Assembly: GCA_050246915.1 (NCBI GenBank)
Contig: JBFWVD010000075.1
Location: 1-21,592, forward strand
Source of the DNA: JBFWVD01 sp050246915
GTDB taxonomy: Bacteria > Actinomycetota > Acidimicrobiia > Acidimicrobiales > Ilumatobacteraceae
Reading direction: 5' to 3'
DNA length: 21,592 nt
This document shows positions 8,757 to 15,796 of this stretch, one piece after another. The position numbers and the translations under genes are program-made. The first letter of the stretch is position 1. Every line of letters begins with the position of its first letter. The notes under the pieces were generated by a model. The model worked only from the letters and a program-made list of their open reading frames with translations, ran no database searches and was not told the DNA's origin.

Positions 8757-10027
8757 GCCGATGCTCCCGCCCGCAGCAGCGAGCCCGTCTCCGCCAACGC
8801 CAACATCACGTGCAGCAGCACATCAGCCCCCAATGCCAGATCGGCCGGATCGGTGTGCTCGGCCGGGTTGTGTGACAGGCCCTTCACCGACGGAACGAAG
8901 ATCATGGCGGTCGGGCAAACTCGGGCCATCATCTGCGCGTCGTGCCCCGCGCCCGAGGGCATCGTCAACGGCAATTGACCGAACTGCCGAGCTGTCTGCT
9001 CGACCAGTTCGATGACCCGGGGATCGAACTCCACCGGATCGAAACGGGCCAGTGACCGAGTGGTGATCTCCACCTGCTCGGCTTCGGCCACCTCGGCGAG
9101 GAACTCGGCGAGCAGCGCCTCGGCATGGCGGAGGTGCTCGTTGTCGGTGTTGCGCAGATCGACGGTCATGACCACCGATGCCGCCACGACGTTCACCAGG
9201 TTGGGGCGCGGCTCGATGCGACCGACGGTGCCAACCTGGCGCCCTCCGATGTCGTTGGCCAATCGCCGCACGAAGGTGGTGATCTCTGCGGCGACGTACA
9301 TCGGGTCGCGTCGCAGGTTCATCGGCGTGGTCCCGGCGTGATTGGACTGGCCGACGATGGTCACTTCGGTCCAGCTGATGCCCTGCACCCCGGTGACCGC
9401 CCCGATGCGATGGCCGGTGGCTTCGAGTACGGGACCTTGCTCGACGTGCAACTCGACGAAGGCCGCGGGCACCGTTCCGGGGCAGGGCACTGGACCGAGG
9501 TAGCCGATGCGGGCCAGTTCGTCGCCCAGGCGGGCACCGTCTATGGCCACGATGTCATGCGCGTCTTCAGCGGTGAGACCTCCGGCATAGGCGAGGCTGC
9601 CGAGCATGTCGGGGGCGAAGCGAGCTCCTTCCTCATTGGTGAAGAAGGCGACCGCCAACGGCCGAGACGGCGTCAACCCCGCTTGCTGACAGGTCTCGAT
9701 CACCTCCAAGCCGGCCAGCACGCCGAGGTTCCCGTCATAGCGACCGCCGGTTCGGACGGTGTCGATGTGCGAACCGCACATGATCGGCGCTCCTGAACCG
9801 ACGCCCCACGTCCCAACGACGTTGCCCACGTGATCGATGCTCACGTCCAATCCGAGGTCCCGCATCCACATCGTCACTAGATCGCGACCCCGACGATCGT
9901 CGTCGGTGAGCGCCAATCGGCACGATCCGCGGTGGAGACCGTCGTCGGAGACGTTGGGACCGATGGCCGCCAAGGCCTCGATGCGAGCCAGCAGGCGAGC
10001 AGCATCGATGTGGAGATCGGCGGTCAT
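8753..10027 (-). CDS. M20-family amidohydrolase (N-carbamoyl-L-amino-acid hydrolase / allantoate amidohydrolase type)
   Basis: This 424-aa dinuclear metallohydrolase shows the hydantoinase/carbamoylase family signatures: GSHIDTVRTGGRYDGNLGV (ligands His87, Asp98), TNEEGARF (Glu132, Glu133), ELHVEQGPVLE, QSNHAGTTPM, GAGHDAQ and the C-terminal LSHNPAEHT. The family splits N-carbamoyl-L-amino acids, allantoate, ureidoglycolate or ureidopropionate; sequence alone does not decide which. An open frame extends to 10213 but would run into the upstream regulator gene. ATG 10027 fits the family N-terminus, and a TTGACA promoter would begin the RNA at about this codon. It is the first gene of a five-gene operon reaching position 2954. 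Confidence 0.9.
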   Translation of the reverse strand: MTADLHIDAARLLARIEALAAIGPNVSDDGLHRGSCRLALTDDDRRGRDLVTMWMRDLGLDVSIDHVGNVVGTWGVGSGAPIMCGSHIDTVRTGGRYDGNLGVLAGLEVIETCQQAGLTPSRPLAVAFFTNEEGARFAPDMLGSLAYAGGLTAEDAHDIVAIDGARLGDELARIGYLGPVPCPGTVPAAFVELHVEQGPVLEATGHRIGAVTGVQGISWTEVTIVGQSNHAGTTPMNLRRDPMYVAAEITTFVRRLANDIGGRQVGTVGRIEPRPNLVNVVAASVVMTVDLRNTDNEHLRHAEALLAEFLAEVAEAEQVEITTRSLARFDPVEFDPRVIELVEQTARQFGQLPLTMPSGAGHDAQMMARVCPTAMIFVPSVKGLSHNPAEHTDPADLALGADVLLHVMLALAETGSLLRAGASA

Positions 10028-10033
10028 CGAGCG

Positions 10034-10062
10034 ATCGTCCCGGGCGCTGTACAAAATGTCAA
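10034..10062 (-). promoter_or_regulatory. Promoter of the M20/carbamoylase/hydroxylase operon
   Basis: On the minus strand a consensus TTGACA (10062-10057) is followed after 17 nt by GACGAT (10039-10034), and the ATG of the M20 gene starts 6 nt later. The -10 matches only the A, A, T of the consensus, so activation may be needed. The spacing predicts a leaderless mRNA. The stretch GTGCCTTGACAT here resembles GTGCTTGACCAT at the divergent operon's promoter. Confidence 0.5.
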
Positions 10063-10082
10063 GGCACTGGGAATCCGAATCA

Positions 10083-10703
10083 TCACGATCGGCCCCGCAA
10101 TGCGGCGAGGTAGTTGTAGACGGTGACCCGGCTGACCCCCATGGCATCAGCCACGTCTTCGACCGCATTGCGCAGCTGGAAGGCACCCTGGGCCTCGAGC
10201 CAGGCCGCGGCACGCTGCTTGTCCTCCCTGCTCAACTGGTGGAGCGGCGCACCCAGTTCCCGTTCGACGGTATTGATCAGGCGGGGGAGTGCGTCCTGCA
10301 AGGCCCCCGTGGGGGCAGCGTGGCGCACGTAGGCAACGATCTCGCCTTCCCAGCTCAACGCGGTGTCGCCAGTGGTCCCGATGGCCGGATCGATGAGGCG
10401 ACCACCCATGGCCGCCACTGCGGGCCGAACGGCATCGAGGAAGTGCTGCACCGACGGGCTGCGTCGCTGGAGCTTGTGCATGGTCAAGGTGATCGACTGC
10501 GCCCCATGCGAGAGCGCCGCGTCGGTGACCTTGGCGACCAACTCACCAACGGTCTCCGCCGGCGCTTCCACGCCCGTGCCGAACGGGCCGATGTCGGGCT
10601 CGAGCCCGAAGCTCTCGACCGCGGCGATGGCGGCCCGCACGTGCGGACCGGGCGATCCCTCGGTGAACGGTTCGACCGTGAACTCCAGATGTACGCGGGC
10701 CAT
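10083..10703 (-). CDS. Putative regulator: YkoF/MTH1187-like domain fused to a YheO/DauR-type helix-turn-helix
   Basis: From the ATG at 10703 the product has 206 residues. Residues 3-78 (VHLEFTVEPF, the GPFGTGVEA turn, ALSHGAQSITLTMHK) have the form of the small alpha-beta domain of the YkoF/MTH1187 family, some members of which bind thiamine. Residues 80-150 are unassigned. Residues 155-206 (LSREDKQRAAAWLEAQGAF, AVEDVADAMGVSRVTVYNYL) match the C-terminal DNA-binding segment of YheO/DauR-like regulators, where the recognition helix ends in SRxTVYNYL. I infer a ligand-responsive transcription factor for the two flanking operons. A GTG at 10754 would add 17 residues; I favour 10703 because the domain begins directly after it. 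The gene lies 55 bp upstream of the M20 gene on the same strand and is divergent from the xanthine-dehydrogenase operon. Confidence 0.75.
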   Translation of the reverse strand: MARVHLEFTVEPFTEGSPGPHVRAAIAAVESFGLEPDIGPFGTGVEAPAETVGELVAKVTDAALSHGAQSITLTMHKLQRRSPSVQHFLDAVRPAVAAMGGRLIDPAIGTTGDTALSWEGEIVAYVRHAAPTGALQDALPRLINTVERELGAPLHQLSREDKQRAAAWLEAQGAFQLRNAVEDVADAMGVSRVTVYNYLAALRGRS

Positions 10704-10768
10704 GTCGGCGCTGTTCGTCCTCTGCTCCAGGTTCGGTGCTGAACGATCGGGCACCGGTGTTTCGGGCG

Positions 10769-10805
10769 TGTCACGTCAGGGTGACCGGGCCGTGACATTA
10801 CGTCA
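10769..10805. promoter_or_regulatory. Cluster of GTCAC/GTGAC half-sites phased by 11 bp
   Basis: In the divergent intergenic region GTCAC starts at 10770 and GTGAC at 10781 and 10792, exactly 11 bp apart, about one helical turn. The hexamer ACGTCA also occurs twice, at 10773 and 10800. The first two half-sites form a 5+5 inverted repeat with a 6-bp centre. The position between the regulator and the FAD-subunit gene makes this a plausible regulator-binding area. Confidence 0.4.
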
Positions 10806-10808
10806 AGG

Positions 10809-10833
10809 GGTGCTTGACCATCCGACAAGCACC
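10809..10833. promoter_or_regulatory. 25-bp dyad (GGTGCTTG-N9-CAAGCACC) over the -35 region
   Basis: Perfect 8-bp arms at 10809-10816 and 10826-10833 flank a 9-bp centre. The dyad covers the TTGACC -35 element of the xanthine-dehydrogenase operon and much of its spacer, where a bound protein would block RNA polymerase. The adjacent divergent regulator is the obvious candidate to bind it, but this is inference. Confidence 0.5.
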
Positions 10834-10842
10834 GGTCAGCAT
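10814..10842 (+). promoter_or_regulatory. Promoter of the xanthine-dehydrogenase-type operon
   Basis: TTGACC (10814-10819) and CAGCAT (10837-10842) are 17 nt apart and the ATG at 10849 begins 6 nt after the -10. This is the same geometry as at the M20 operon and at the CoADR gene, again predicting a leaderless transcript. The -10 keeps only A2, A5 and T6 of TATAAT. Confidence 0.45.
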
Positions 10843-10848
10843 GGGGAG

Positions 10849-11724
10849 ATGTCAGTCGTGGTGGCCAGGTCCGTGGCCGAGGTCGTCGCCGCGCTCGATG
10901 AGCATCGCGATGCCCATCTGGTCAACGGCGGAACCGATCTCGGTGTCGAGGTGAACTTCGGCCATCGACGACCCACCTCACTGGTGGCACTGCGCGCCGT
11001 CGAAGAACTGCGCCACATCGAACGTCACGGAGACGGTTGGCGCATCGGTGCCGGCGTCACCTACCACCAGTTGCAGGGCAGCGATGCGGCCCGATTGTTC
11101 CCTGGCCTCGCACAAGCGGCGCGCACCGTCGGCTCCCCGCAGATCCGCAACGCGGGCACCATCGGCGGCAACGTGGCCACCGCCTCGCCCGCTGGTGACA
11201 CCCTCCCGGTGCTGCTGGCCATGGCTGCGTCGGTCGAGCTGGCGTCGGTACGCGGGCGTCGCACCGTGGCCCTGTCCGACTTCATCACCGGTCCCAAACG
11301 AACGGTGCGTGCCGCCGACGAGCTCATCGTGTCCGTTTGGCTGCCCCATCTCGAGGGGCCACAGGAATTCCTGAAGGTGGGCACCCGCAATGCGATGGTC
11401 ATCTCGGTTGCGGCCGTGGCGCTGATCACCGACCTGATCGGTCGCAACGTCCGCATCGGACTCGGATCGGTGGGACCAACTCCGCTCCGTGCTCCGGAGG
11501 CCGAGGCGTTCTTGTCAGCCGCGATCGATTGGACCGATCCACGGGTGTCAACGGAGGTTGCCACGCGATTCGGAGAGATGGTGTCGGCGGCATCACGCCC
11601 GATCGATGATCATCGCTCCACCGCAGCGTATCGACGACGCGCGGTGGCGGTGTGCGCCCAGCGCGCCGTGCTTCGGGCCTTTGGCGACGGGCCATCGTCC
11701 TCGAGCACCTCGGAGAACTCGTGA
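10849..11724 (+). CDS. Xanthine dehydrogenase family, FAD-binding subunit (CoxM/PucC type)
   Basis: This 291-aa flavoprotein subunit has the two FAD-binding signatures of the molybdenum hydroxylase medium subunit: VNGGTDLGVEVNFG near residue 28 and QIRNAGTIGGNVATASPAGD near residue 100. A C-terminal CO-dehydrogenase flavoprotein domain follows. It passes electrons from the iron-sulfur subunit to NAD+ or another acceptor. An open frame runs upstream to 10363, inside the opposite-strand regulator, so it is not used. ATG 10849 fits the family start and the leaderless promoter; GTG 10858, 9 nt after GGGGAG, is an alternative. It is the first gene of a three-gene operon. It may also serve the fused hydroxylase encoded on the other strand, which has no FAD domain of its own. 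Confidence 0.9.
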   Translation: MSVVVARSVAEVVAALDEHRDAHLVNGGTDLGVEVNFGHRRPTSLVALRAVEELRHIERHGDGWRIGAGVTYHQLQGSDAARLFPGLAQAARTVGSPQIRNAGTIGGNVATASPAGDTLPVLLAMAASVELASVRGRRTVALSDFITGPKRTVRAADELIVSVWLPHLEGPQEFLKVGTRNAMVISVAAVALITDLIGRNVRIGLGSVGPTPLRAPEAEAFLSAAIDWTDPRVSTEVATRFGEMVSAASRPIDDHRSTAAYRRRAVAVCAQRAVLRAFGDGPSSSSTSENS

Positions 11725-12278
11725 GCACTCAACCGCCACCCGATGCCCCAGACGCTGCAGATGCGCTCGACGACAGCCCGACGGTGTCGTACCAGTTGCA
11801 GGTCAACGGCACATCACACGAGGTCACCGAGGGGTGGGTCGGTGAGAGCCTGTTGTACGTGCTGCGCGAACGACTCGGGCTGCCCGGCTCGAAGAGCGCG
11901 TGTGAGCAGGGCGAGTGCGGATCGTGCTCGGTGCTGCTCGACGACACGCTCGTTTGCTCGTGCCTGGTGCCCGCAGCGACTGCGCAGGGCGCCGACATCC
12001 GCACTGTCGAATCGATGGGAACGACCGATGCGCTCAGCGATGTGCAGCAAGCCTTCGTCGACGCCGGTGCCGTGCAATGCGGCTTCTGTACACCGGGTCT
12101 GGTCATGACCGTCCACTGCCTTCTCGCCTCCAGCACGACCCCGAGTGAACTGGAGGTGCGCGAGGCCATCAGCGGAAATCTCTGCCGGTGCACCGGATAC
12201 GGCCGCATCTTCGATGCCATCGCCCGAGTGGTGGCCACCAGGTCCGACGGTTCGTCGAGCGCCGAGGTGAGCCGATGA
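11721..12278 (+). CDS. Xanthine dehydrogenase family, [2Fe-2S] subunit (CoxS/PucE type)
   Basis: The 185-aa product carries the first cluster ligands Cys61, Cys66, Cys69 and Cys81 (SACEQGECGSC) and the second set Cys120, Cys123, Cys155 and Cys157 (QCGFCTPG, NLCRCTGY). It moves electrons between the molybdenum and FAD subunits. The start is GTG at 11721, overlapping the stop of the FAD-subunit gene by 4 nt, with GGAG about 6 nt upstream; this pattern indicates translational coupling. A 20-residue N-terminal tail rich in Pro, Asp and Ala precedes the ferredoxin fold, longer than in many homologues. Confidence 0.94.
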   Translation: MSTQPPPDAPDAADALDDSPTVSYQLQVNGTSHEVTEGWVGESLLYVLRERLGLPGSKSACEQGECGSCSVLLDDTLVCSCLVPAATAQGADIRTVESMGTTDALSDVQQAFVDAGAVQCGFCTPGLVMTVHCLLASSTTPSELEVREAISGNLCRCTGYGRIFDAIARVVATRSDGSSSAEVSR

Positions 12279-14554
12279 CCTCCACCTCGACCCGCACCCG
12301 AGCGCCGCGCGTGGGAGCCAGCGCACCGCGGCCCGACGGCATCCCCAAGGTCCTCGGTGAGTTCGCCTTCGGCAACGATCTGTTCGCCGAGGCAATGTTG
12401 TGGGGCAAGACCCTGCGCTCACCGCATCCCTATGCGCGCATCCGATCCATCGACACCTCAGCCGCCGAGGCGATGATCGGCGTGCATTGCGTGTTGACGC
12501 AGAGCGACGTGCCCGGGCGACCGATCTTCGGTCTCGAACATCCCGATCAGCCCGTGTTCGCCGACGAATTCGTCCGGTTCATGGGACAACCCGTCGCCGC
12601 GGTCGCCGCCGATCATCCCGAGACCGCGCGCCGCGCGTGCGCGGCGATCGTCGTCGACTACGAAGTGCTCTCGCCTCTCACCGATCCCGAGCAGGCCATC
12701 ACCGCGCCATCCATCCACCCCGACGGCAACGTGTTCCGCCACATCACCATCCGACACGGCGATCAGTCAGTGGTGGGCGAAGTGATCGTCGAGGGCACCT
12801 ACGAAGTCGGCATGCAGGATCAGGCGTTCATGGGCCCGGAGTCCGGGCTCGCCATCCCGTGCGACGACGGGGGAGTGGAGCTGTACGTCGCCACGCAATT
12901 CCTCCACGCCGACCTCGCCCAGACCGCGGCTTCGCTCGGGTTGCCCGAAGACATGGTGCGCATCACGCTCGCAGGCACCGGCGGTGCGTTCGGCGGACGT
13001 GAGGACGTGTCGCTCCAGATCCACTGCTCGCTCTTGGCGCTACGTACGCGACGCCCGGTGAAGATGCTCTACAGCCGTGAAGAGTCGTTCCTCGGCCACG
13101 TGCATCGCCATCCGGCGCGCATGTGGTATCGCCATCACGCCACCCGCGACGGTCGCCTGGTTCGGGTCGAGGCTCGCGTGCTGCTCGACGGTGGGGCGTA
13201 TGCGTCCACCTCTGCCGCGGTGTTGGCCAACGCCTCTTGCTTCGCGGCCGGCCCGTACAAGGTCCCGTCGGCAACCGTCGATGGTTGGGCCGTGCGCACC
13301 AACAACCTGCCCTGTGGCGCCATGCGCGGGTTCGGCGCCGTGCAGACCTGCTACGGCTCCGAGTCGCAGATGGACAAGCTCGCCGATGCTCTCGGCATGG
13401 ACAGGGTGCAATTGCGGTTGCTCAACGCACTCGAACACGGTGATCGCATCATCACCGGCCAGGTCATCACCGGCGCCGCGCCGGTGGCCGAGGTCATCCG
13501 TGCTTGCGCTGAGGCACCGCTGCCTGACGAGCCGGACGACATCGCCATGATGGCCTTGCCCGGAGGAGCGGGTCGCACCGCCGATCGCTCACACGTCAAG
13601 CGCGGCGTAGGCTTCGCAGTGAGCATCAAGAACCTCCTGTTCTCCGAGGGCTTCGACGACTACTCGACGGCCAAGGTCACCGTGGCCGATGGGGTCGTGT
13701 CCGTCCACTGCGCATGCGCGGAGGTGGGCCAGGGATTCGTGACGCTGGTGCAGCAGATCAGCCGCGAGGTGCTCGGTCTCGACGAGGTGGTCGTCCTGCC
13801 GGCTGACACCCACATCGGTTCGGCCGGTTCCACGTCCGCCAGCCGTCAATCATGGATGTCGGGCGGTGCGGTGCAAGGCGCGTGTGAGCTGGTGGCCGCG
13901 CAACTCCTCGACGCGGCTGCCGCCGCCAGCGGCCTCGAGCGCACCTCCCTTCGCATCGTCGATGGCGAGATCGTCGACCGCTACGACACCGACGGAACGT
14001 CACGTGTTGTTGCATCGGTGGCGGACCTGAGTGCAGCCACCGCATTCGAGGCGACGTTCGAGCATCATCACGCGCCGACCTTCCCACTCGATGCCAATGG
14101 TCAGGGCAACGCTCACGTCTCATTCGCTTTCGCGGCCCATCGCGCCATCGTCGACGTCGACACCGAGCTCGGTCTCATCAAGGTGGTCGAGGTGACCACC
14201 GCGCAGGATGTCGGCAAGGTGCTCAACCCCTTGCAGGCCGTCGGGCAGATCGAAGGTGGCATCGCCCAAGGGGTCGGCCTGGCGGTGATGGAAGAGATCA
14301 TCATGGACAACGGTCGCATCCGGAACCCCAGCTTCACCGACTACCTCATCCCCACGGCGCTCGACATGCCCGAGGTGCACATCGCGGCGCTCATCGAGGA
14401 ACCCGAACCGGGTGCACCGTTCGGGGCAAAGGGCATCGGTGAACCACCGTGCATTTCATCGACCGCGGCGGTGGCCGCCGCGGTCCGAAACGCAACCGGC
14501 CTCGCGCTACCCCGGGTGCCGATCCGACCCGACGACATCGCTCTGGCGAACTGA
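12275..14554 (+). CDS. Xanthine dehydrogenase family, molybdopterin-binding subunit (PucD type)
   Basis: The 759-aa catalytic subunit starts at an ATGA overlap with the previous gene, preceded by GAGGTGA. The aldehyde-oxidase/xanthine-dehydrogenase a/b hammerhead domain occupies roughly residues 15-130. The molybdopterin domain follows, with GGAFGGREDVS, the Arg of CGAMRGFG, a GSAGSTSASRQS segment and the base Glu723 in FGAKGIGE. In the substrate pocket the position that is Glu802 in bovine xanthine dehydrogenase appears to be Gly (FMGPESG), a feature I recall in actinobacterial PucD-type proteins. With the FAD and iron-sulfur subunits it would form a complete hydroxylase, probably for xanthine, hypoxanthine or a similar ring. 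No maturation gene (XdhC or MocA type) is in the window. Confidence 0.92.
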   Translation: MTSTSTRTRAPRVGASAPRPDGIPKVLGEFAFGNDLFAEAMLWGKTLRSPHPYARIRSIDTSAAEAMIGVHCVLTQSDVPGRPIFGLEHPDQPVFADEFVRFMGQPVAAVAADHPETARRACAAIVVDYEVLSPLTDPEQAITAPSIHPDGNVFRHITIRHGDQSVVGEVIVEGTYEVGMQDQAFMGPESGLAIPCDDGGVELYVATQFLHADLAQTAASLGLPEDMVRITLAGTGGAFGGREDVSLQIHCSLLALRTRRPVKMLYSREESFLGHVHRHPARMWYRHHATRDGRLVRVEARVLLDGGAYASTSAAVLANASCFAAGPYKVPSATVDGWAVRTNNLPCGAMRGFGAVQTCYGSESQMDKLADALGMDRVQLRLLNALEHGDRIITGQVITGAAPVAEVIRACAEAPLPDEPDDIAMMALPGGAGRTADRSHVKRGVGFAVSIKNLLFSEGFDDYSTAKVTVADGVVSVHCACAEVGQGFVTLVQQISREVLGLDEVVVLPADTHIGSAGSTSASRQSWMSGGAVQGACELVAAQLLDAAAAASGLERTSLRIVDGEIVDRYDTDGTSRVVASVADLSAATAFEATFEHHHAPTFPLDANGQGNAHVSFAFAAHRAIVDVDTELGLIKVVEVTTAQDVGKVLNPLQAVGQIEGGIAQGVGLAVMEEIIMDNGRIRNPSFTDYLIPTALDMPEVHIAALIEEPEPGAPFGAKGIGEPPCISSTAAVAAAVRNATGLALPRVPIRPDDIALAN

Positions 14555-14580
14555 CGACAATTCGATACACATCGTGATCC

Positions 14581-14604
14581 GGGTCGACGCGTGTGGTCGA
14601 GCCC
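14581..14604. terminator. Candidate hairpin between convergent genes
   Basis: In the 59-bp gap after the Mo-subunit gene, GGGTCGAC and GTCGAGCCC can pair around a 7-nt loop with one bulged A and one G-T pair. There is no T-run. It may stop transcription from one or both sides, but it is weak. Confidence 0.3.
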
Positions 14605-14613
14605 GAACCGAAG

Positions 14614-15783
14614 TCACGGGGCGCGGAAGTCGCGTATCGGCCGTTCGGCCGGGGTGAGCAGACGCTCCATCTCGAACCCCACCCGATCGGCGATCGGCTG
14701 CAGCATCGACACGTCGAAGCGGTAGACCTCGGCGGCGTTGGTCCCGAGGATCGCCTCGGTCTCGGCTGCGGTGGCGCCCGTTGTACCCAACGTCGAACGG
14801 ATCCACCGTTCGGTCTTCCCCGTGGTCGATTCGAAGTGGGGGAAGTCGACCCCGAACATCATCTTGTGCGCGCCCAACCGATCGCGTCGACGAGCCTCAC
14901 CGCGACTCATGAACGACGCTCCCACCCAGCAGTTCGACTCCCAGTACTCCCACGGACGACGTTGCATGGTCTGCTCGCGACCGATGAACGAAGCGAACGA
15001 ACTCCAACTGCTCGCCCGGTCGAGCAGTCGGTCCATCTCATCGAGCTTGGCGTCGATCCAATCCGCACCGCTCTCGGTGAGCACGAAGCGCAACCTCGGG
15101 AATCGATCGAACACTCCGCCGAGCATCATCTGCCACAAGGCGCGACCGGCGAAGAAGTCCGACTCGAGGGCCAACGTCATGAGTGCTGCGTAGCCCGGCG
15201 GCAGTGGACGTGGGGTGATCCCCGGCGCGTGGGCGACGACGGGTAACCGCGCTTGCTCGCACGCTGACCAGAACGGATCGAGCGCTGGATCGAAGTACCA
15301 CGGGTCGCCGGCCGGCCCGGGCAGACCGATGCCGCGCATGTCGTGATCGATCGCCCAGTGCACTGCCGCCACCGCGTCGTCCACATCGTCGAAGCGCACC
15401 AGCGCAATACCGGCCCGGCGATGCGGTTCGAGTGAACAGAAATCGGCCAGCCAACGGTTGTATGCCCACATCGCAGCGGTGGCTTGCTCGCGATCGCCGT
15501 CCACCACATCGAAGCCGACCGGGTTGTAGCCGAAGGGCAGTGCGTTGGGGAAGATGACCTCAGCGACCGTGCCTTCGGCCTCGAGCGCGGTGACGCGTCG
15601 CTCGCTGTCCCAGTTGAGCGCCTCGTCGAGCTGCGGGTGGGCGTTGAGTCCTTCGTCCTGGCCCTCCATCGAGTTCACCCAGGCATCGAACGCACGGTGC
15701 CATGCCGCGGGGAAGTACGAGCGATAGTCCTCCCGCTTTGCGGTGGCGTGGCAATCGCTCGAGATCAACAGCGTTCCAGTCAT
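14614..15783 (-). CDS. Amidohydrolase-2 family protein (TIM-barrel metal-dependent hydrolase)
   Basis: The 389-aa product has the features of the amidohydrolase-2 (ACMSD-like) family common in actinobacteria. The first metal site is a variant DCH (SSDCHA) in place of HxH; later come the conserved His of VVAHAPG, the Glu of VLTESGADW and the Asp of FGVDFPHFEST. Members hydrolyse or decarboxylate a wide range of aromatic and other acids, so no reaction is assigned. The ATG at 15783 has GGGGGA 5 nt upstream and lies 13 nt after the thioesterase gene, so the two are probably co-transcribed. The gene is convergent with the Mo-subunit gene and need not belong to that pathway. A CoA-ester or lipid-related role is possible, given the thioesterase. 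Confidence 0.85.
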   Translation of the reverse strand: MTGTLLISSDCHATAKREDYRSYFPAAWHRAFDAWVNSMEGQDEGLNAHPQLDEALNWDSERRVTALEAEGTVAEVIFPNALPFGYNPVGFDVVDGDREQATAAMWAYNRWLADFCSLEPHRRAGIALVRFDDVDDAVAAVHWAIDHDMRGIGLPGPAGDPWYFDPALDPFWSACEQARLPVVAHAPGITPRPLPPGYAALMTLALESDFFAGRALWQMMLGGVFDRFPRLRFVLTESGADWIDAKLDEMDRLLDRASSWSSFASFIGREQTMQRRPWEYWESNCWVGASFMSRGEARRRDRLGAHKMMFGVDFPHFESTTGKTERWIRSTLGTTGATAAETEAILGTNAAEVYRFDVSMLQPIADRVGFEMERLLTPAERPIRDFRAP

Positions 15784-15796
15784 CGGTTTCCCCCAG

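Noticed and set aside
9956..9968. GGGACCGATGGCC as a fourth DosR-like box (one strand)
   Set aside because: It lies inside the M20 coding sequence and lacks the CCCT end of the motif.
8753..10213. Longer M20 hydrolase starting at 10213
   Set aside because: The extra 62 residues overlap the regulator gene and look unlike the family; the ATG at 10027 has a promoter at the right distance.
10363..10848. N-terminal extension of the FAD subunit
   Set aside because: This part is antisense to the regulator and crosses the divergent promoter region.
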